Part shown: positions 44,635 to 54,085 of the stretch, one piece after another | How the letters are laid out: each line of letters begins with the position of its first letter | How positions within the stretch are numbered: the stretch's first letter is position 1 | Assembly (NCBI GenBank): GCA_016708435.1 | Contig: JADJFV010000005.1 | Location: forward strand, 1 to 64,000 | DNA: 64,000 bases | Direction of reading: 5' to 3' | Source: Leptospiraceae bacterium | GTDB lineage: Bacteria; Spirochaetota; Leptospiria; Leptospirales; Leptospiraceae | The notes under the pieces: generated by a model | Seen by the model: the letters and a program-made list of their open reading frames with translations, nothing else | Told to the model about the DNA's origin: nothing | Database searches by the model: none | Program-made: the position numbers and the translations under genes

Positions 44635-46206
44635 CTAATACATCAATACTCTATTATTGCCTGTATCTACAACGTATACATTTCCATACACATCTACATT
44701 CACAGAGTGAATTTCCGAAATATTATTTGCATTGACTGAACCAAAAGCCACGCAGCTTCCGTTATTATTTTTCGCACCACATGTGAAATTATTAAATTGT
44801 CCGTAAACTCTTGTCGCAGTCGTTGACCCTTTTGGAAAAAACAATAGTCGATTATTATTGTAATCTGTTGCATATAAATTATCATAAGGATCAATGGCTA
44901 TCATCCATACTCCGTTAAAAGTAGAAGCAGTAGTTCCTGTTACTGCAGTGTTAAAATTTCCAGATTGACCATAGACTACTGTTGCTGTCGTTGTTCCCGC
45001 GGGATAATAGAGTATACGCTGATTATTGCCATCTGTGATATATAAATTTCCGCCAGAATCTAAAGCGATGCCAGTTGGTCCACTTAAACTAGTAGCAGAT
45101 ACTCCCCCGTTATTCGCAATTGCGGATGTAAAATTAGGTTGACCGTAGACACGAGTAGCCGTTGTGCTTCCGCTAGCAAAATAAAGAACTCTATGATTAC
45201 CAGGATCAGTTATATACACTCCACCCAATTTATCTGTTACGGCCTGTTGCGGAGACTGTAGATTATTCGCACTACAGGTTGATGAATTGCCAGCACCATC
45301 ATTATTCCCCACTACCCACGTATAGTTATTGAATTGACCGTAGACTCTTGTTGCAGTCAGGCTACCTGAACTTGGAAATAGTGTAACACGAAATTGTGCT
45401 TCTGAAATATATACATTTCCACTCAAATCCATTGTTGCAGATTGTGGGGCGTGTAAACTATTTGCAGAAGGTCCTCCATTATTGGAAATTGCAGTTGAAA
45501 AAATACCTGCCTGTCCATAGACTCTTGTGGCCGTAGTGCTACCGTATGGGTAATACAAAACACGATGGTTGCTATAATCTGCAATCACAAGATTTCCAGC
45601 ACCATCGGTTCCTAGACCGGCGGGCTGGTTGAGGCTAGTTGCGGATACTCCTCCATTATTCGCGGTTGCAGATACAAAATCAGGTTGCCCGTAAACACGA
45701 TAGGCGGTAGTGCTACTGATTCGAATGCTAATAGAAGCGGTTGCATTTCCGTTTGCGCTTGTTGCCGAAATTGTGTAGGTAGCTGAAGGAGTTTGTGTTG
45801 TGGGCGTGCCGCTTATCGCACAGGTTAATCCATCTAAGGCAAGTCCTGTTGGCAAAGTAGGAGTAACCGCACAAGTCGAAATAATTCCAGTTACTGTAGG
45901 TGACAGACTGGTTAGGACAATATTTGCAGGAAGAACGTATTCTGTTAATGAATAATTAAGTAATAATGCTGGCTGAGTAGGGGTAGTAGGCAAAGTAGGA
46001 GTAACCGCTGTTGTAGTTGTAGTAGTTGTCGGTGACGTTACAGGCGCCGGAGTTGAAGCAGTTTGTCCGACTGTTGTATTCGATGGCGATAGGACTCTTG
46101 ATAACCAAGTATATTCTAACGGGCTTCTGTCTATATTCGGAACACATGCATTTAGAAAGAGTATTAAGTATAAGAATTTACACAATATTGGTTTCATGCT
46201 CGTCAT
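44635..46206 (-). CDS. NHL-repeat lipoprotein with putative Ig-like domain
   Basis: 523 aa. MKPILCKFLYLILFLNAC is a lipobox signal; ATG 46197 (MKP) is an alternative to ATG 46206. A Thr/Pro-rich low-complexity stretch follows, then an Ig-like domain (LPTGLALDGLTCAISGTPT). The C-terminal 350 residues are five to six propeller repeats of the type TRVYGQ, NLVIADYSNHRVLYYPYG, ending NVYVVDTGNNRVLMY. Surface-exposed propellers of this kind occur in many spirochaete and myxobacterial genomes; function unknown. Confidence 0.85.
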   Translation of the reverse strand: MTSMKPILCKFLYLILFLNACVPNIDRSPLEYTWLSRVLSPSNTTVGQTASTPAPVTSPTTTTTTTAVTPTLPTTPTQPALLLNYSLTEYVLPANIVLTSLSPTVTGIISTCAVTPTLPTGLALDGLTCAISGTPTTQTPSATYTISATSANGNATASISIRISSTTAYRVYGQPDFVSATANNGGVSATSLNQPAGLGTDGAGNLVIADYSNHRVLYYPYGSTTATRVYGQAGIFSTAISNNGGPSANSLHAPQSATMDLSGNVYISEAQFRVTLFPSSGSLTATRVYGQFNNYTWVVGNNDGAGNSSTCSANNLQSPQQAVTDKLGGVYITDPGNHRVLYFASGSTTATRVYGQPNFTSAIANNGGVSATSLSGPTGIALDSGGNLYITDGNNQRILYYPAGTTTATVVYGQSGNFNTAVTGTTASTFNGVWMIAIDPYDNLYATDYNNNRLLFFPKGSTTATRVYGQFNNFTCGAKNNNGSCVAFGSVNANNISEIHSVNVDVYGNVYVVDTGNNRVLMY

Positions 46207-46345
46207 TGTATTAGATTTTCAGAAAAGTCAAATCCTTTTAAGATTAGTGGGTTTATTTGGACTATAAAAAAAAATCTTCTTTTTATGATATATATCATGT
46301 TTTTAAGGGCTTGCATTTTATAATAAAAAAGATATAATTATTCTT

Positions 46346-49300
46346 ATGGAAAAAACGTTTTCAGTATTGGATGCAAATGAGGCAGTCGCAGATGTCGCCT
46401 ATCGATTAAGTGAGGTAATAGCGATTTACCCCATTACTCCTTCTTCGCCTATGGGAGAGTGGGCAGATACTTGGATGAGTCAGGACAGAAAGAATCTCTG
46501 GAACTCCATTCCTTCTGTGATAGAAATGCAAAGCGAAGGCGGAGCGGCTGGGGCATTACATGGAGCACTTCAGACTGGTTCCTTTGCTACAACATTTACT
46601 GCTTCGCAGGGGCTAATGCTTATGATCCCCAATATGTATAAGATAGCGGGTGAATTAACCTCAGCAGTAATTCATGTTGCAGCTAGGTCGCTCGCCGCAC
46701 AAGGCTTATCGATATTTGGCGACCATTCAGATGTAATGGCAGTGCGTCAAACTGGTTTTGCCCTTTTTTGTTCTGATTCAGTTCAATCTGCGCAGGACTT
46801 TGCACTCATTTCCCATTTGGCTGCCTTAGAAGGTAGAATTCCTTTTTTACATTTCTTTGATGGATTTAGAACTTCTCATGAAATTTCTAAAATTGAATTA
46901 ATTCCAGATGAATTAATCAAAAAAATGGTTCGCGAAGAATTTCTATTTGCGCACAAAAGAAGAGCCTTGAATCCAGAACATCCAGTCCTACGCGGAACTG
47001 CTCAAAATCCCGACGTATATTTTCAAGCAAGAGAGACGGTAAATGCGTATTATCCGAAATGTGCTGCTATTGTAGAAAGACTCTTGAAAGAGTTTGAAGA
47101 GCTTACTGGCAGAAGTTATAAACTGTATGAATACTTCGGTTCCCCCGATGCAGAGAGAATTATTATCCTTATGGGCTCCGGTGCCGAAGCAGTTCATGAA
47201 ACAGTAGAGTATCTTTTAGATAAAGGGGAAAAAGTAGGGGTAATCAAAGTTAGACTCTACAGACCTTTCCTGAATGAAAAAATTCTCGAAGCAATTCCTA
47301 AAACGGTTAAATCTATTTCTGTCTTAGATCGAACCAAAGAGCCAGGTAGTGCAGGAGAGCCTCTTTACTTAGATGTTGTGAATGCATTTTTCCAAGACCA
47401 GATGGGTAAAGAAAAAAAATGGGATACACTTCCCCGCATCGTCGGTGGAAGATATGGATTATCCTCCAAAGAATTTACTCCAGCGATGGTGAAAGCGATA
47501 TACGATCAATTGAAATCGGATAGTCTTAAACATGGGTTCACAGTTGGAATAGTAGACGACTTAACAAACACGAGTATCGATTATAATTCAGATTTTAGCA
47601 TAGAAAAAAAAGACACAATTCGTTCCGTATTTTATGGGCTTGGTTCCGATGGAACGGTTGGTGCCAATAAAAATTCTATTAAAATTATAGGAGAGAATAC
47701 TGATAATTATGTGCAAGGTTACTTTGTGTATGACTCAAAGAAATCTGGCTCGATGACCATTTCTCATTTACGATTTGGAAAAACTCCTATACGCTCTACT
47801 TACTTAGTAGACCATCCAAACTTTGTAGCTTGCCATCAACCAATGTTTCTAGAAAGATTTGATATGCTCGCTGGAATTGAGGTTGGTGGAGTCTTTTTAT
47901 TGAATACAAATAAATCTTCCAATGATGTTTGGGAGTCATTACCAGGAAAAATTCAAAAAGATATTTTAACTAAGAAGTTAAAATTTTTTGTTATTGATGC
48001 TTATAAAGCGGCTAATAGTGCTGGGATGAAAAATCAAATCAATACGGTAATGCAAACTTGTTTCTTTTCTATTTCGGGAGTTCTTCCAAAAGAAGAAGCA
48101 ATTGAGGCAATCAAAGAAGCGATACGCGATACATATGGAAAAAAGGGTGGCGAGATTGTTGCGCGTAATATAAAAGCTGTTGATGATACTCTCAAGTTTT
48201 TATCTCAAGTGGATTATAGTAATTATGCGGAAATTTCTAAAGAAATTCTAGAAGTAGGAGTTCCTATTTCTGATAAAGCTCCTGTTTTTGTAAGAGATGT
48301 ATTAGGGAAAATGCTTTCTGCAAAAGGAGATTTGCTTCCCGTCAGTTCAATGCCTGTAGATGGAACGTATCCTACTGGAACCTCTAAATGGGAGAAAAGG
48401 CGAATTGCGCAGGAAGTTCCTGTCTGGGATAAGAGTGTTTGTATTCAGTGCGGCAAATGTGCGTATGTCTGTCCTCATGCTGTCATTCGAGTGAATGCAT
48501 TTTCTCCTGATACAATAAAAGATGCGCCTGCGAGCTTTGAAATAGTAGATTCTAAAGTGCCGGACTTAAAGGAAAAAGGTTTTAAATTTACGCTGCAAAT
48601 TTCAGCAGATGATTGCACCGGTTGCGGAATCTGTGTAGATATTTGTCCTGCAAAGAACAAATCGGAAGTGCGGCTAAAGGCAATCAATATGACTCCGATA
48701 GAAAATATTTCTACTGAAAGCACGGCTAATTGGGAGTATTTCCAAACCATTCCTCCTATTGATAGAAGTCTTCTCAATATTCATCAAATCAGACAACAAC
48801 AAATGCAAGAGCCACTTTTTGAATTCTCGGGTGCCTGTGCGGGATGTGGTGAAACTCCTTATGTAAAATTAGTCTCTCAGTTATTTGGAGATAGAATGGT
48901 AATCGCAAACGCAACTGGATGCTCTTCTATTTACGGAGGAAATTTACCAACCACTCCTTGGACAAAAAACAAAGCGGGAAGAGGACCTGCCTGGTCGAAT
49001 TCTCTTTTTGAGGATAACGCCGAGTTTGGCTACGGGTTTAGAGTATCAATCGACAAACAAAGAGAAGCTGCCTTAGAATTAGTGAATCTATTAAAGGACA
49101 AAATCGGTATTAGCCTTGCAGAAGAAATTTTAAATGCAAAAGAATCCGATGAGGCTGATATTTTCGAACAAAGAAAGCGAGTGGAAAAACTAAATGAAAT
49201 CCTGAAAGCTCATTCTGCTAGTAGTGGAGAAGTAAGGCATTTGTTAGAAATCTCCGACTCACTCGTTAAAAAAAGTGTATGGATTATCGGCGGTGATGGC

Positions 49301-49936
49301 TGGGGCTATGATATCGGCTACGGAGGATTAGACCACGTTCTTGCAAGCGGTAGAAATATAAATGTATTGCTACTCGATACAGAAGTTTATTCGAATACGG
49401 GCGGGCAGATGTCTAAGTCTACTCCCAAAGGTGCAGTTGCGAAATTTGCTACGGGAGGAAAGCCAGGTGTAAAGAAAGACCTGGGGCTAATCGCGATGAG
49501 CTACGGGAATATTTATGTAGCGACAGTGGCAATGGGTGCAAAAGACGAACAGACGTTACGCGCTCTAATGGAGGCGGAAAAGTATAACGGACCATCCATC
49601 GTAATAGCGTATAGTCATTGTATTGCGCATGGAATAAATATGACGGAAGGAATGAAACATCAAAAGGCAGCAGTTGATTCAGGACAATGGATTTTATATC
49701 GTTATAATCCTGATAGAGTAGAGCAGGGGTTAAATCCATTAGAGATTGATTCAGCTCCTCCTCATGCGCCTGTGCGAAATTATTTCGAAAGTGAAAATCG
49801 TTTCAAAATGCTAACAAAGAGTAAGCCTGAGATTGCTAAGAATTTATTTCAGCAAGCACAGGAAGATATTAATATCCGCTATAAGCATTTCGAATTCCTA
49901 GCCGGTAAAAATAAAGAAGAGGAAAAACATGATTAA
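46346..49936 (+). CDS. nifJ: Pyruvate:ferredoxin (flavodoxin) oxidoreductase
   Basis: 1196 aa, the single-chain form. It oxidises pyruvate with CoA to acetyl-CoA and CO2, reducing ferredoxin or flavodoxin. The N-terminal domain has IYPITPSSPMGEWAD. Two 4Fe-4S clusters are bound by CIQCGKCAYVCPHAV (about 695) and CTGCGICVDICPAKN (about 755); a third uses CAGCGET (about 830). The TPP site is GGDGWGYDIGYGGLDH (about 981), with SNTGGQMSKSTPKGA. It implies anaerobic or microaerobic fermentation. It overlaps the downstream gene by 8 bases. Confidence 0.96.
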   Translation: MEKTFSVLDANEAVADVAYRLSEVIAIYPITPSSPMGEWADTWMSQDRKNLWNSIPSVIEMQSEGGAAGALHGALQTGSFATTFTASQGLMLMIPNMYKIAGELTSAVIHVAARSLAAQGLSIFGDHSDVMAVRQTGFALFCSDSVQSAQDFALISHLAALEGRIPFLHFFDGFRTSHEISKIELIPDELIKKMVREEFLFAHKRRALNPEHPVLRGTAQNPDVYFQARETVNAYYPKCAAIVERLLKEFEELTGRSYKLYEYFGSPDAERIIILMGSGAEAVHETVEYLLDKGEKVGVIKVRLYRPFLNEKILEAIPKTVKSISVLDRTKEPGSAGEPLYLDVVNAFFQDQMGKEKKWDTLPRIVGGRYGLSSKEFTPAMVKAIYDQLKSDSLKHGFTVGIVDDLTNTSIDYNSDFSIEKKDTIRSVFYGLGSDGTVGANKNSIKIIGENTDNYVQGYFVYDSKKSGSMTISHLRFGKTPIRSTYLVDHPNFVACHQPMFLERFDMLAGIEVGGVFLLNTNKSSNDVWESLPGKIQKDILTKKLKFFVIDAYKAANSAGMKNQINTVMQTCFFSISGVLPKEEAIEAIKEAIRDTYGKKGGEIVARNIKAVDDTLKFLSQVDYSNYAEISKEILEVGVPISDKAPVFVRDVLGKMLSAKGDLLPVSSMPVDGTYPTGTSKWEKRRIAQEVPVWDKSVCIQCGKCAYVCPHAVIRVNAFSPDTIKDAPASFEIVDSKVPDLKEKGFKFTLQISADDCTGCGICVDICPAKNKSEVRLKAINMTPIENISTESTANWEYFQTIPPIDRSLLNIHQIRQQQMQEPLFEFSGACAGCGETPYVKLVSQLFGDRMVIANATGCSSIYGGNLPTTPWTKNKAGRGPAWSNSLFEDNAEFGYGFRVSIDKQREAALELVNLLKDKIGISLAEEILNAKESDEADIFEQRKRVEKLNEILKAHSASSGEVRHLLEISDSLVKKSVWIIGGDGWGYDIGYGGLDHVLASGRNINVLLLDTEVYSNTGGQMSKSTPKGAVAKFATGGKPGVKKDLGLIAMSYGNIYVATVAMGAKDEQTLRALMEAEKYNGPSIVIAYSHCIAHGINMTEGMKHQKAAVDSGQWILYRYNPDRVEQGLNPLEIDSAPPHAPVRNYFESENRFKMLTKSKPEIAKNLFQQAQEDINIRYKHFEFLAGKNKEEEKHD

Positions 49937-50936
49937 CCTTTCAACAAAGTATATGGGGCTTAATTTACGAACCCCACTCGTAGCATCAGCAGGTCCGCTT
50001 TCCTATCATCTAGATGATATAAAAAAAATGGAAGATGCTGGAATTTCCGCTGTTGTTTTGTATTCTCTTTTTGAAGAGCAGATCGAAAAAGAAAACCAGG
50101 AACTGCACCATCATTTAAGTTATGGAACTCATAGCTTTGCTGAGGCTATTACCTATTTTCCGGAAGCGGGCGATTTTGAATCAGGTCCTGAGCAATATTT
50201 GGAATACATTCGCAAAGTGAAGCAAAGCGTGAGTATCCCCATCATTGGAAGTCTCAATGGTTACACTTCCGGTGGATGGACAAACTTTGCAAAGCTTATA
50301 CAAGAAGCCGGTGCAGATGGGATTGAGTTAAATCTCTATAACGTTCCAACCGATGCAAATGTTACAGGAAAGGAATTGGAAGAAGACTTTGCAGAGACTC
50401 TATGGCAAGTTCGCAAAACTGTTTCTATTCCAATTGCATTAAAACTCAGTCCATATTTCAGTAATCTAATGAACTGTGCCAAAAAATTTGCCAATATGGG
50501 TGCCAATGCTCTCGTTCTATTCAATCGTTTTTATCAACCTGATTTTGATTTAGAGCATCTAGAAGTAAAATCCCATGTGCAGCTTTCTACGCCAAATGAC
50601 TTACGGATATCGCTTCGTTGGATTGCGTTACTCTATACGAAAGTTCACGCTGATTTGGCTGGCACAGGTGGGGTGCATAGAGCCGAAGATATGTTGAAGC
50701 TTCTCATGGCAGGGGCTAATGTCGGTATGCTCTGCTCTGTATTGATTCGAGAAGGAATCAAGAAAATTTCTGTGATAGAAAAGGATATGATAGCTTGGAT
50801 GGAAAAGCATGAATACGAATCTGTAACGCAAATGCTCGGAAGTATGAGTGCGGCTAAATACCATACTCCATTCGAATATGAGCGTGCACAATATATTAAA
50901 GCATTACATAGTGTGCACGTTCATGCTGAGAAGTGA
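49929..50936 (+). CDS. Dihydroorotate-dehydrogenase-like flavoprotein coupled to nifJ
   Basis: 335 aa. The TIM-barrel FMN fold is seen in LRTPLVASAGPLSYHLDDI, IPIIGSLNGYTSGGW, IELNLYNVP, IALKLSPYFSNL and TGGVHRAEDMLKLLMAGANVG. The usual PyrD catalytic Ser/Cys loop is not obvious, and the protein is of the PyrD-like group often found next to single-chain PFOR. Its overlap with nifJ suggests a redox role together with the oxidoreductase rather than pyrimidine synthesis. Confidence 0.82.
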   Translation: MINLSTKYMGLNLRTPLVASAGPLSYHLDDIKKMEDAGISAVVLYSLFEEQIEKENQELHHHLSYGTHSFAEAITYFPEAGDFESGPEQYLEYIRKVKQSVSIPIIGSLNGYTSGGWTNFAKLIQEAGADGIELNLYNVPTDANVTGKELEEDFAETLWQVRKTVSIPIALKLSPYFSNLMNCAKKFANMGANALVLFNRFYQPDFDLEHLEVKSHVQLSTPNDLRISLRWIALLYTKVHADLAGTGGVHRAEDMLKLLMAGANVGMLCSVLIREGIKKISVIEKDMIAWMEKHEYESVTQMLGSMSAAKYHTPFEYERAQYIKALHSVHVHAEK

Positions 50937-50945
50937 CTTACCCCT

Positions 50946-51103
50946 GTCACCTCGAACATCGCTTGGCGGTTGTGGCGATAGCGGGTGGAACATCGTGAGA
51001 GGTCTATCTAGCTTAAAACTACCGTTCTATTGCCAGATAGATTTCTCACATCGACCCATTTGCTCTGTCGCAAACCCTTTCGCCAAGCTATGTTCGAAAT
51101 GAC
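50946..51103. repeat. 158-bp foldback, GTCATTTCGAACAT family
   Basis: Left arm GTCACCTCGAACATCGCTTG (50946) pairs with the right arm CGCCAAGCTATGTTCGAAAT (51081) and GAC. Inner arms GTGAGAGGTCTATCTAGC and GCCAGATAGATTTCTCAC also pair. It lies between convergent genes, so it may double as a terminator. Confidence 0.7.
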
Positions 51104-51106
51104 TGA

Positions 51107-52501
51107 TTAAAGTCTGTCTGTAGCGTATAACGCTTCTCTACTCTTGAGTGCCATGTTGGAGAAGTGAACTGTTGAATTGATATCTTTCAATAGATTAACA
51201 GGATAGATGATGCGCGAGTCTTTTCTTGTGACGATAGGATAAAATCTTTTCTGATCCCGGTAAGAATACGTTGTGAGGATAACAGCATTATCCCCAAAGA
51301 CTTCATCAATATGGCGTGTCATTGTGTGCATGCGGGAAGAAATGGTTTCGTTTACATCTTCCCAATTGACTAGTTCTCCACTGATTTCAATGTTCAAGTG
51401 AATAATCATTGCGAAGTCTTGTGATTTCTTAGAGCGATTTTTATCCAATACTTTCTTTGCTACTTGTAAAGCATTTACATCATCACCACGCCCTGTCTTT
51501 ACTAGAACTGTTTTATTTCTGGGAAGAAGTTCGAATCCATCTCCATAGCAAATGAGTTCCTCTGCGTGATCTAAGTGGACATTTTTCTCTGCCTCAGGCA
51601 TTGACAGAAGTTTTTTCTTTTGGTAAAGGGAATATCCAATGTTCCAAAAGCATTGATACAAAAAAGGAGCAAGTAGAGTTCTTGGTAAAGATTTTATTTT
51701 TCCAAGAGAAGATACAAGAGCATTTAGAATATCAGGCTGAATTAATTTCTGGGAAGGGTAATCGTTCTCATAAACAATCTTTGAAATCTCAAGCAGTAAA
51801 AACGATTTCATAGCGAGTGAAGTCTGAAAGTTCGTATGAAACAAAGGGAGGCTACCTTGCATTAGCTCCTCCGGTGTCTTAAAGTTTACAAAGCGAGCCG
51901 TAGCTGGATCTTTGATAGGATATTTTAAAAATCCTTTATAGAATACATCTGACAATTCATTCAAATTAAAATCTTTCATAATCTCTTCTGCACTGATGCG
52001 AATCGAATTTTCAAAGATAAGAGTCTCCGCCATCGTGTCTGTATTCGTTATGCCTTCTAACACATACAGTCGTTCTGGCTTAAAAACCTTTCGAATGGCA
52101 CTCGTTTGATTTATGATTGCTTTATAGGCTTCTTCTTCATTGTTATTATGCGCGGCACATCCAAGACCAAGATCAGACCGATGCATATAGGCAATAAAAA
52201 TGGCAGGCATTTCAGGAGTGTTACAATGAGCGTTATTCGCCACATTATCAATGCGATTCCAGAACCAGTAGTTGTTTTTATCTGTTGAAACATTATTTCC
52301 ATCGGTGCGTCCGAAACGAATTGTTGTGGCAGGATAACCTTTTTGTTTACTACCATGCACTCGTCCGTCAATGCATTTTGTTACAAGAATCTTTGGAGCA
52401 CGAGCGGCAAATTCCGATATGACGTTCTTCATGCTATTAAGAGTTTCTGATTCGTTAATATTATCTTGCAAGTATTGGTCTAGATATTGTTCTGTATTCA
52501 T
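51107..52501 (-). CDS. CsoSCA-like carbonic anhydrase homologue
   Basis: 464 aa, no signal peptide. Cys43-x-Asp45-x-Arg47 in LVTKCIDGRVHG and His107...Cys115 in YMHRSDLGLGCAAHNN match the zinc ligands and Asp-Arg dyad of beta-class carbonic anhydrases. The GCAAHN context and overall length are closest to the carboxysome shell enzyme CsoSCA as I remember it. No rubisco or shell-protein gene is present. It would interconvert CO2 and bicarbonate. It lies 61 bases downstream of the AAA+ gene on the same strand. A more distant relation with a different substrate is possible. Confidence 0.6.
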   Translation of the reverse strand: MNTEQYLDQYLQDNINESETLNSMKNVISEFAARAPKILVTKCIDGRVHGSKQKGYPATTIRFGRTDGNNVSTDKNNYWFWNRIDNVANNAHCNTPEMPAIFIAYMHRSDLGLGCAAHNNNEEEAYKAIINQTSAIRKVFKPERLYVLEGITNTDTMAETLIFENSIRISAEEIMKDFNLNELSDVFYKGFLKYPIKDPATARFVNFKTPEELMQGSLPLFHTNFQTSLAMKSFLLLEISKIVYENDYPSQKLIQPDILNALVSSLGKIKSLPRTLLAPFLYQCFWNIGYSLYQKKKLLSMPEAEKNVHLDHAEELICYGDGFELLPRNKTVLVKTGRGDDVNALQVAKKVLDKNRSKKSQDFAMIIHLNIEISGELVNWEDVNETISSRMHTMTRHIDEVFGDNAVILTTYSYRDQKRFYPIVTRKDSRIIYPVNLLKDINSTVHFSNMALKSREALYATDRL

Positions 52502-52562
52502 TTTAACCGATCTTTACGCCTAACGTTATCAAGGGCAAGCAATTTTCTAATCAACTTCGCTA

Positions 52563-54080
52563 TTACAAATCAGAAATGTCTTCAGTCGCAATTGTGCAGA
52601 GTCCCTCTTCGTCTAGATTGGTGACAGTAACTAATCTATTAGCTTGGTTTCCATAAATCTTCTCGAAGAGGTTACGGGCAAATCGACCGTTGCCAAACTT
52701 TTTATCCCGTTTATCGTAGTGGGATTGTAAAATTTCTTTTACCTTTGTTGCGGCTTCTTCTGTGAGTTTGAGTTTTGATTTTGTAGTGATAGACGAGAAG
52801 ATTGCAAATAATTCTTCCGGGCTATAGTCGTCGAATACAATGTATTTATTGAAGCGGGATTGTAGACCTGGATTTTTATTTATAAAGGTCTGCATATTAT
52901 CCGTGTAACCCGCAACGATTACGATGAAGTTGCCACGATTGTCTTCCATGAATTTTAGAAGTGTGTTGATTGCTTCTCGACCAAAGTCATTCTCGCCACC
53001 TTCTGCGAGTGCGTAGGCTTCATCGATGAATAATACACCGCCGAGTGACTTCTGGCAAATCTCAATTGTCTTTGCAGCGGTTTGTCCTACGTAGCCTGCG
53101 ACTAGTCCCGATCTATCTGTTTCTATCAAATGACCTTTTTCTAAGACGCCTAACGCTTTAAATATCTTTGCGATGAGTCTTCCGATTGTAGTCTTTCCTG
53201 TTCCCGGGTTACCGGTAAACACCATGTGAAGGCTTCTAGTTGGAACGGGAAGATTTTTTTCTTTGCGTAGCTTTTCTACTTTTAATACATTGACTAAGTT
53301 TGTGACTTCGCCCTTAACCGCAGAAAGACCAATGAGTTCATTTAATTCTTTCATGAGTTGGTCTAAATCATAAACTTCTTCTTTTCCTGCTTCCTGCACA
53401 TTACCCTGCGGCTTATTCTCTTTTGCCTCTTTTGAGGAATTGTCTTTACTTCCAGAATCTTTCTTGATAGTTGTTGCAACACTTCCGAAGAAGTCGTTAA
53501 AGACTGAATTTAGATTGAGATAGTCTTTTTTTGTTCCCGGTAAATCGGAATACAAATCTTCGTTTGATTCGTGTAGAATTGACTGGTAACGGGTAAGTAA
53601 CCGCTTCTCTATTTCAGTCACGACTCCATCTTGTTTTACAATTAGATTTAGAACTTGAAATAAAAAGTTTGCTACGATATACATATTGTTTGTGAGAAAT
53701 ACTGAATCGTAAAATTTTACAACACGAAGTAACATCGGAGGGTCTAGCTCTTCGATGACTAAATTCTTTTTGCCCTGTGGTTGGTTTTTTATATAGAGTT
53801 CAATTTCTGAGAGTAATTTTGATTTGTCGTAGCGAGTGGAGGAGTCAATTTCTTTTAGAATTTCTGCAAACGTAGGAAGGGTCTTATCTACTTCTTTTGG
53901 ATCGTTTGCGTAAAGGTAACTCGCAATACGAATCATCTCAGAGGCTAACAAATGTTCTGCGTAGATGACTCGTTTTTCGTAATCAGTGATGTCTTTAAAA
54001 TTTAGCCTGTAGTATTCTGCGAGTGGCTCAACTAGTTTTAAGATTTCTTTAATTTGTGTTTTGATTAAAAGTAATTCCAA
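52563..54080 (-). CDS. AAA+ ATPase of the CbbX/SpoVK type with TerB-like N-terminal region
   Basis: 505 aa. Residues 1-200 are helical with FLFQVLNLIVKQDGVVTEIEK, a TerB-like acidic helix pattern. After a charged linker, the ATPase starts LNELIGLSAVKGEVTNLVNVL; Walker A is GNPGTGKTT (about 290) and Walker B GVLFIDEAYALA (about 350), with FGREAINTLLKFMEDNRG, AGYTDNM, PGLQSRFNKYIVF and NGRFARNLFE as in CbbX/SpoVK remodelers. It probably acts on a partner protein complex. Third gene of the TelA / XpaC-like / AAA+ operon, 5 bases after the preceding stop. Confidence 0.87.
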   Translation of the reverse strand: MELLLIKTQIKEILKLVEPLAEYYRLNFKDITDYEKRVIYAEHLLASEMIRIASYLYANDPKEVDKTLPTFAEILKEIDSSTRYDKSKLLSEIELYIKNQPQGKKNLVIEELDPPMLLRVVKFYDSVFLTNNMYIVANFLFQVLNLIVKQDGVVTEIEKRLLTRYQSILHESNEDLYSDLPGTKKDYLNLNSVFNDFFGSVATTIKKDSGSKDNSSKEAKENKPQGNVQEAGKEEVYDLDQLMKELNELIGLSAVKGEVTNLVNVLKVEKLRKEKNLPVPTRSLHMVFTGNPGTGKTTIGRLIAKIFKALGVLEKGHLIETDRSGLVAGYVGQTAAKTIEICQKSLGGVLFIDEAYALAEGGENDFGREAINTLLKFMEDNRGNFIVIVAGYTDNMQTFINKNPGLQSRFNKYIVFDDYSPEELFAIFSSITTKSKLKLTEEAATKVKEILQSHYDKRDKKFGNGRFARNLFEKIYGNQANRLVTVTNLDEEGLCTIATEDISDL

Positions 54081-54085
54081 GGATG

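Noticed and set aside
51107..54080. Carboxysome or rubisco-activase locus, from the CsoSCA-like gene plus a CbbX-like ATPase
   Set aside because: No rubisco or shell-protein gene is present, and the ATPase carries a TerB-like N-terminal region and sits in a TelA/XpaC-like operon.
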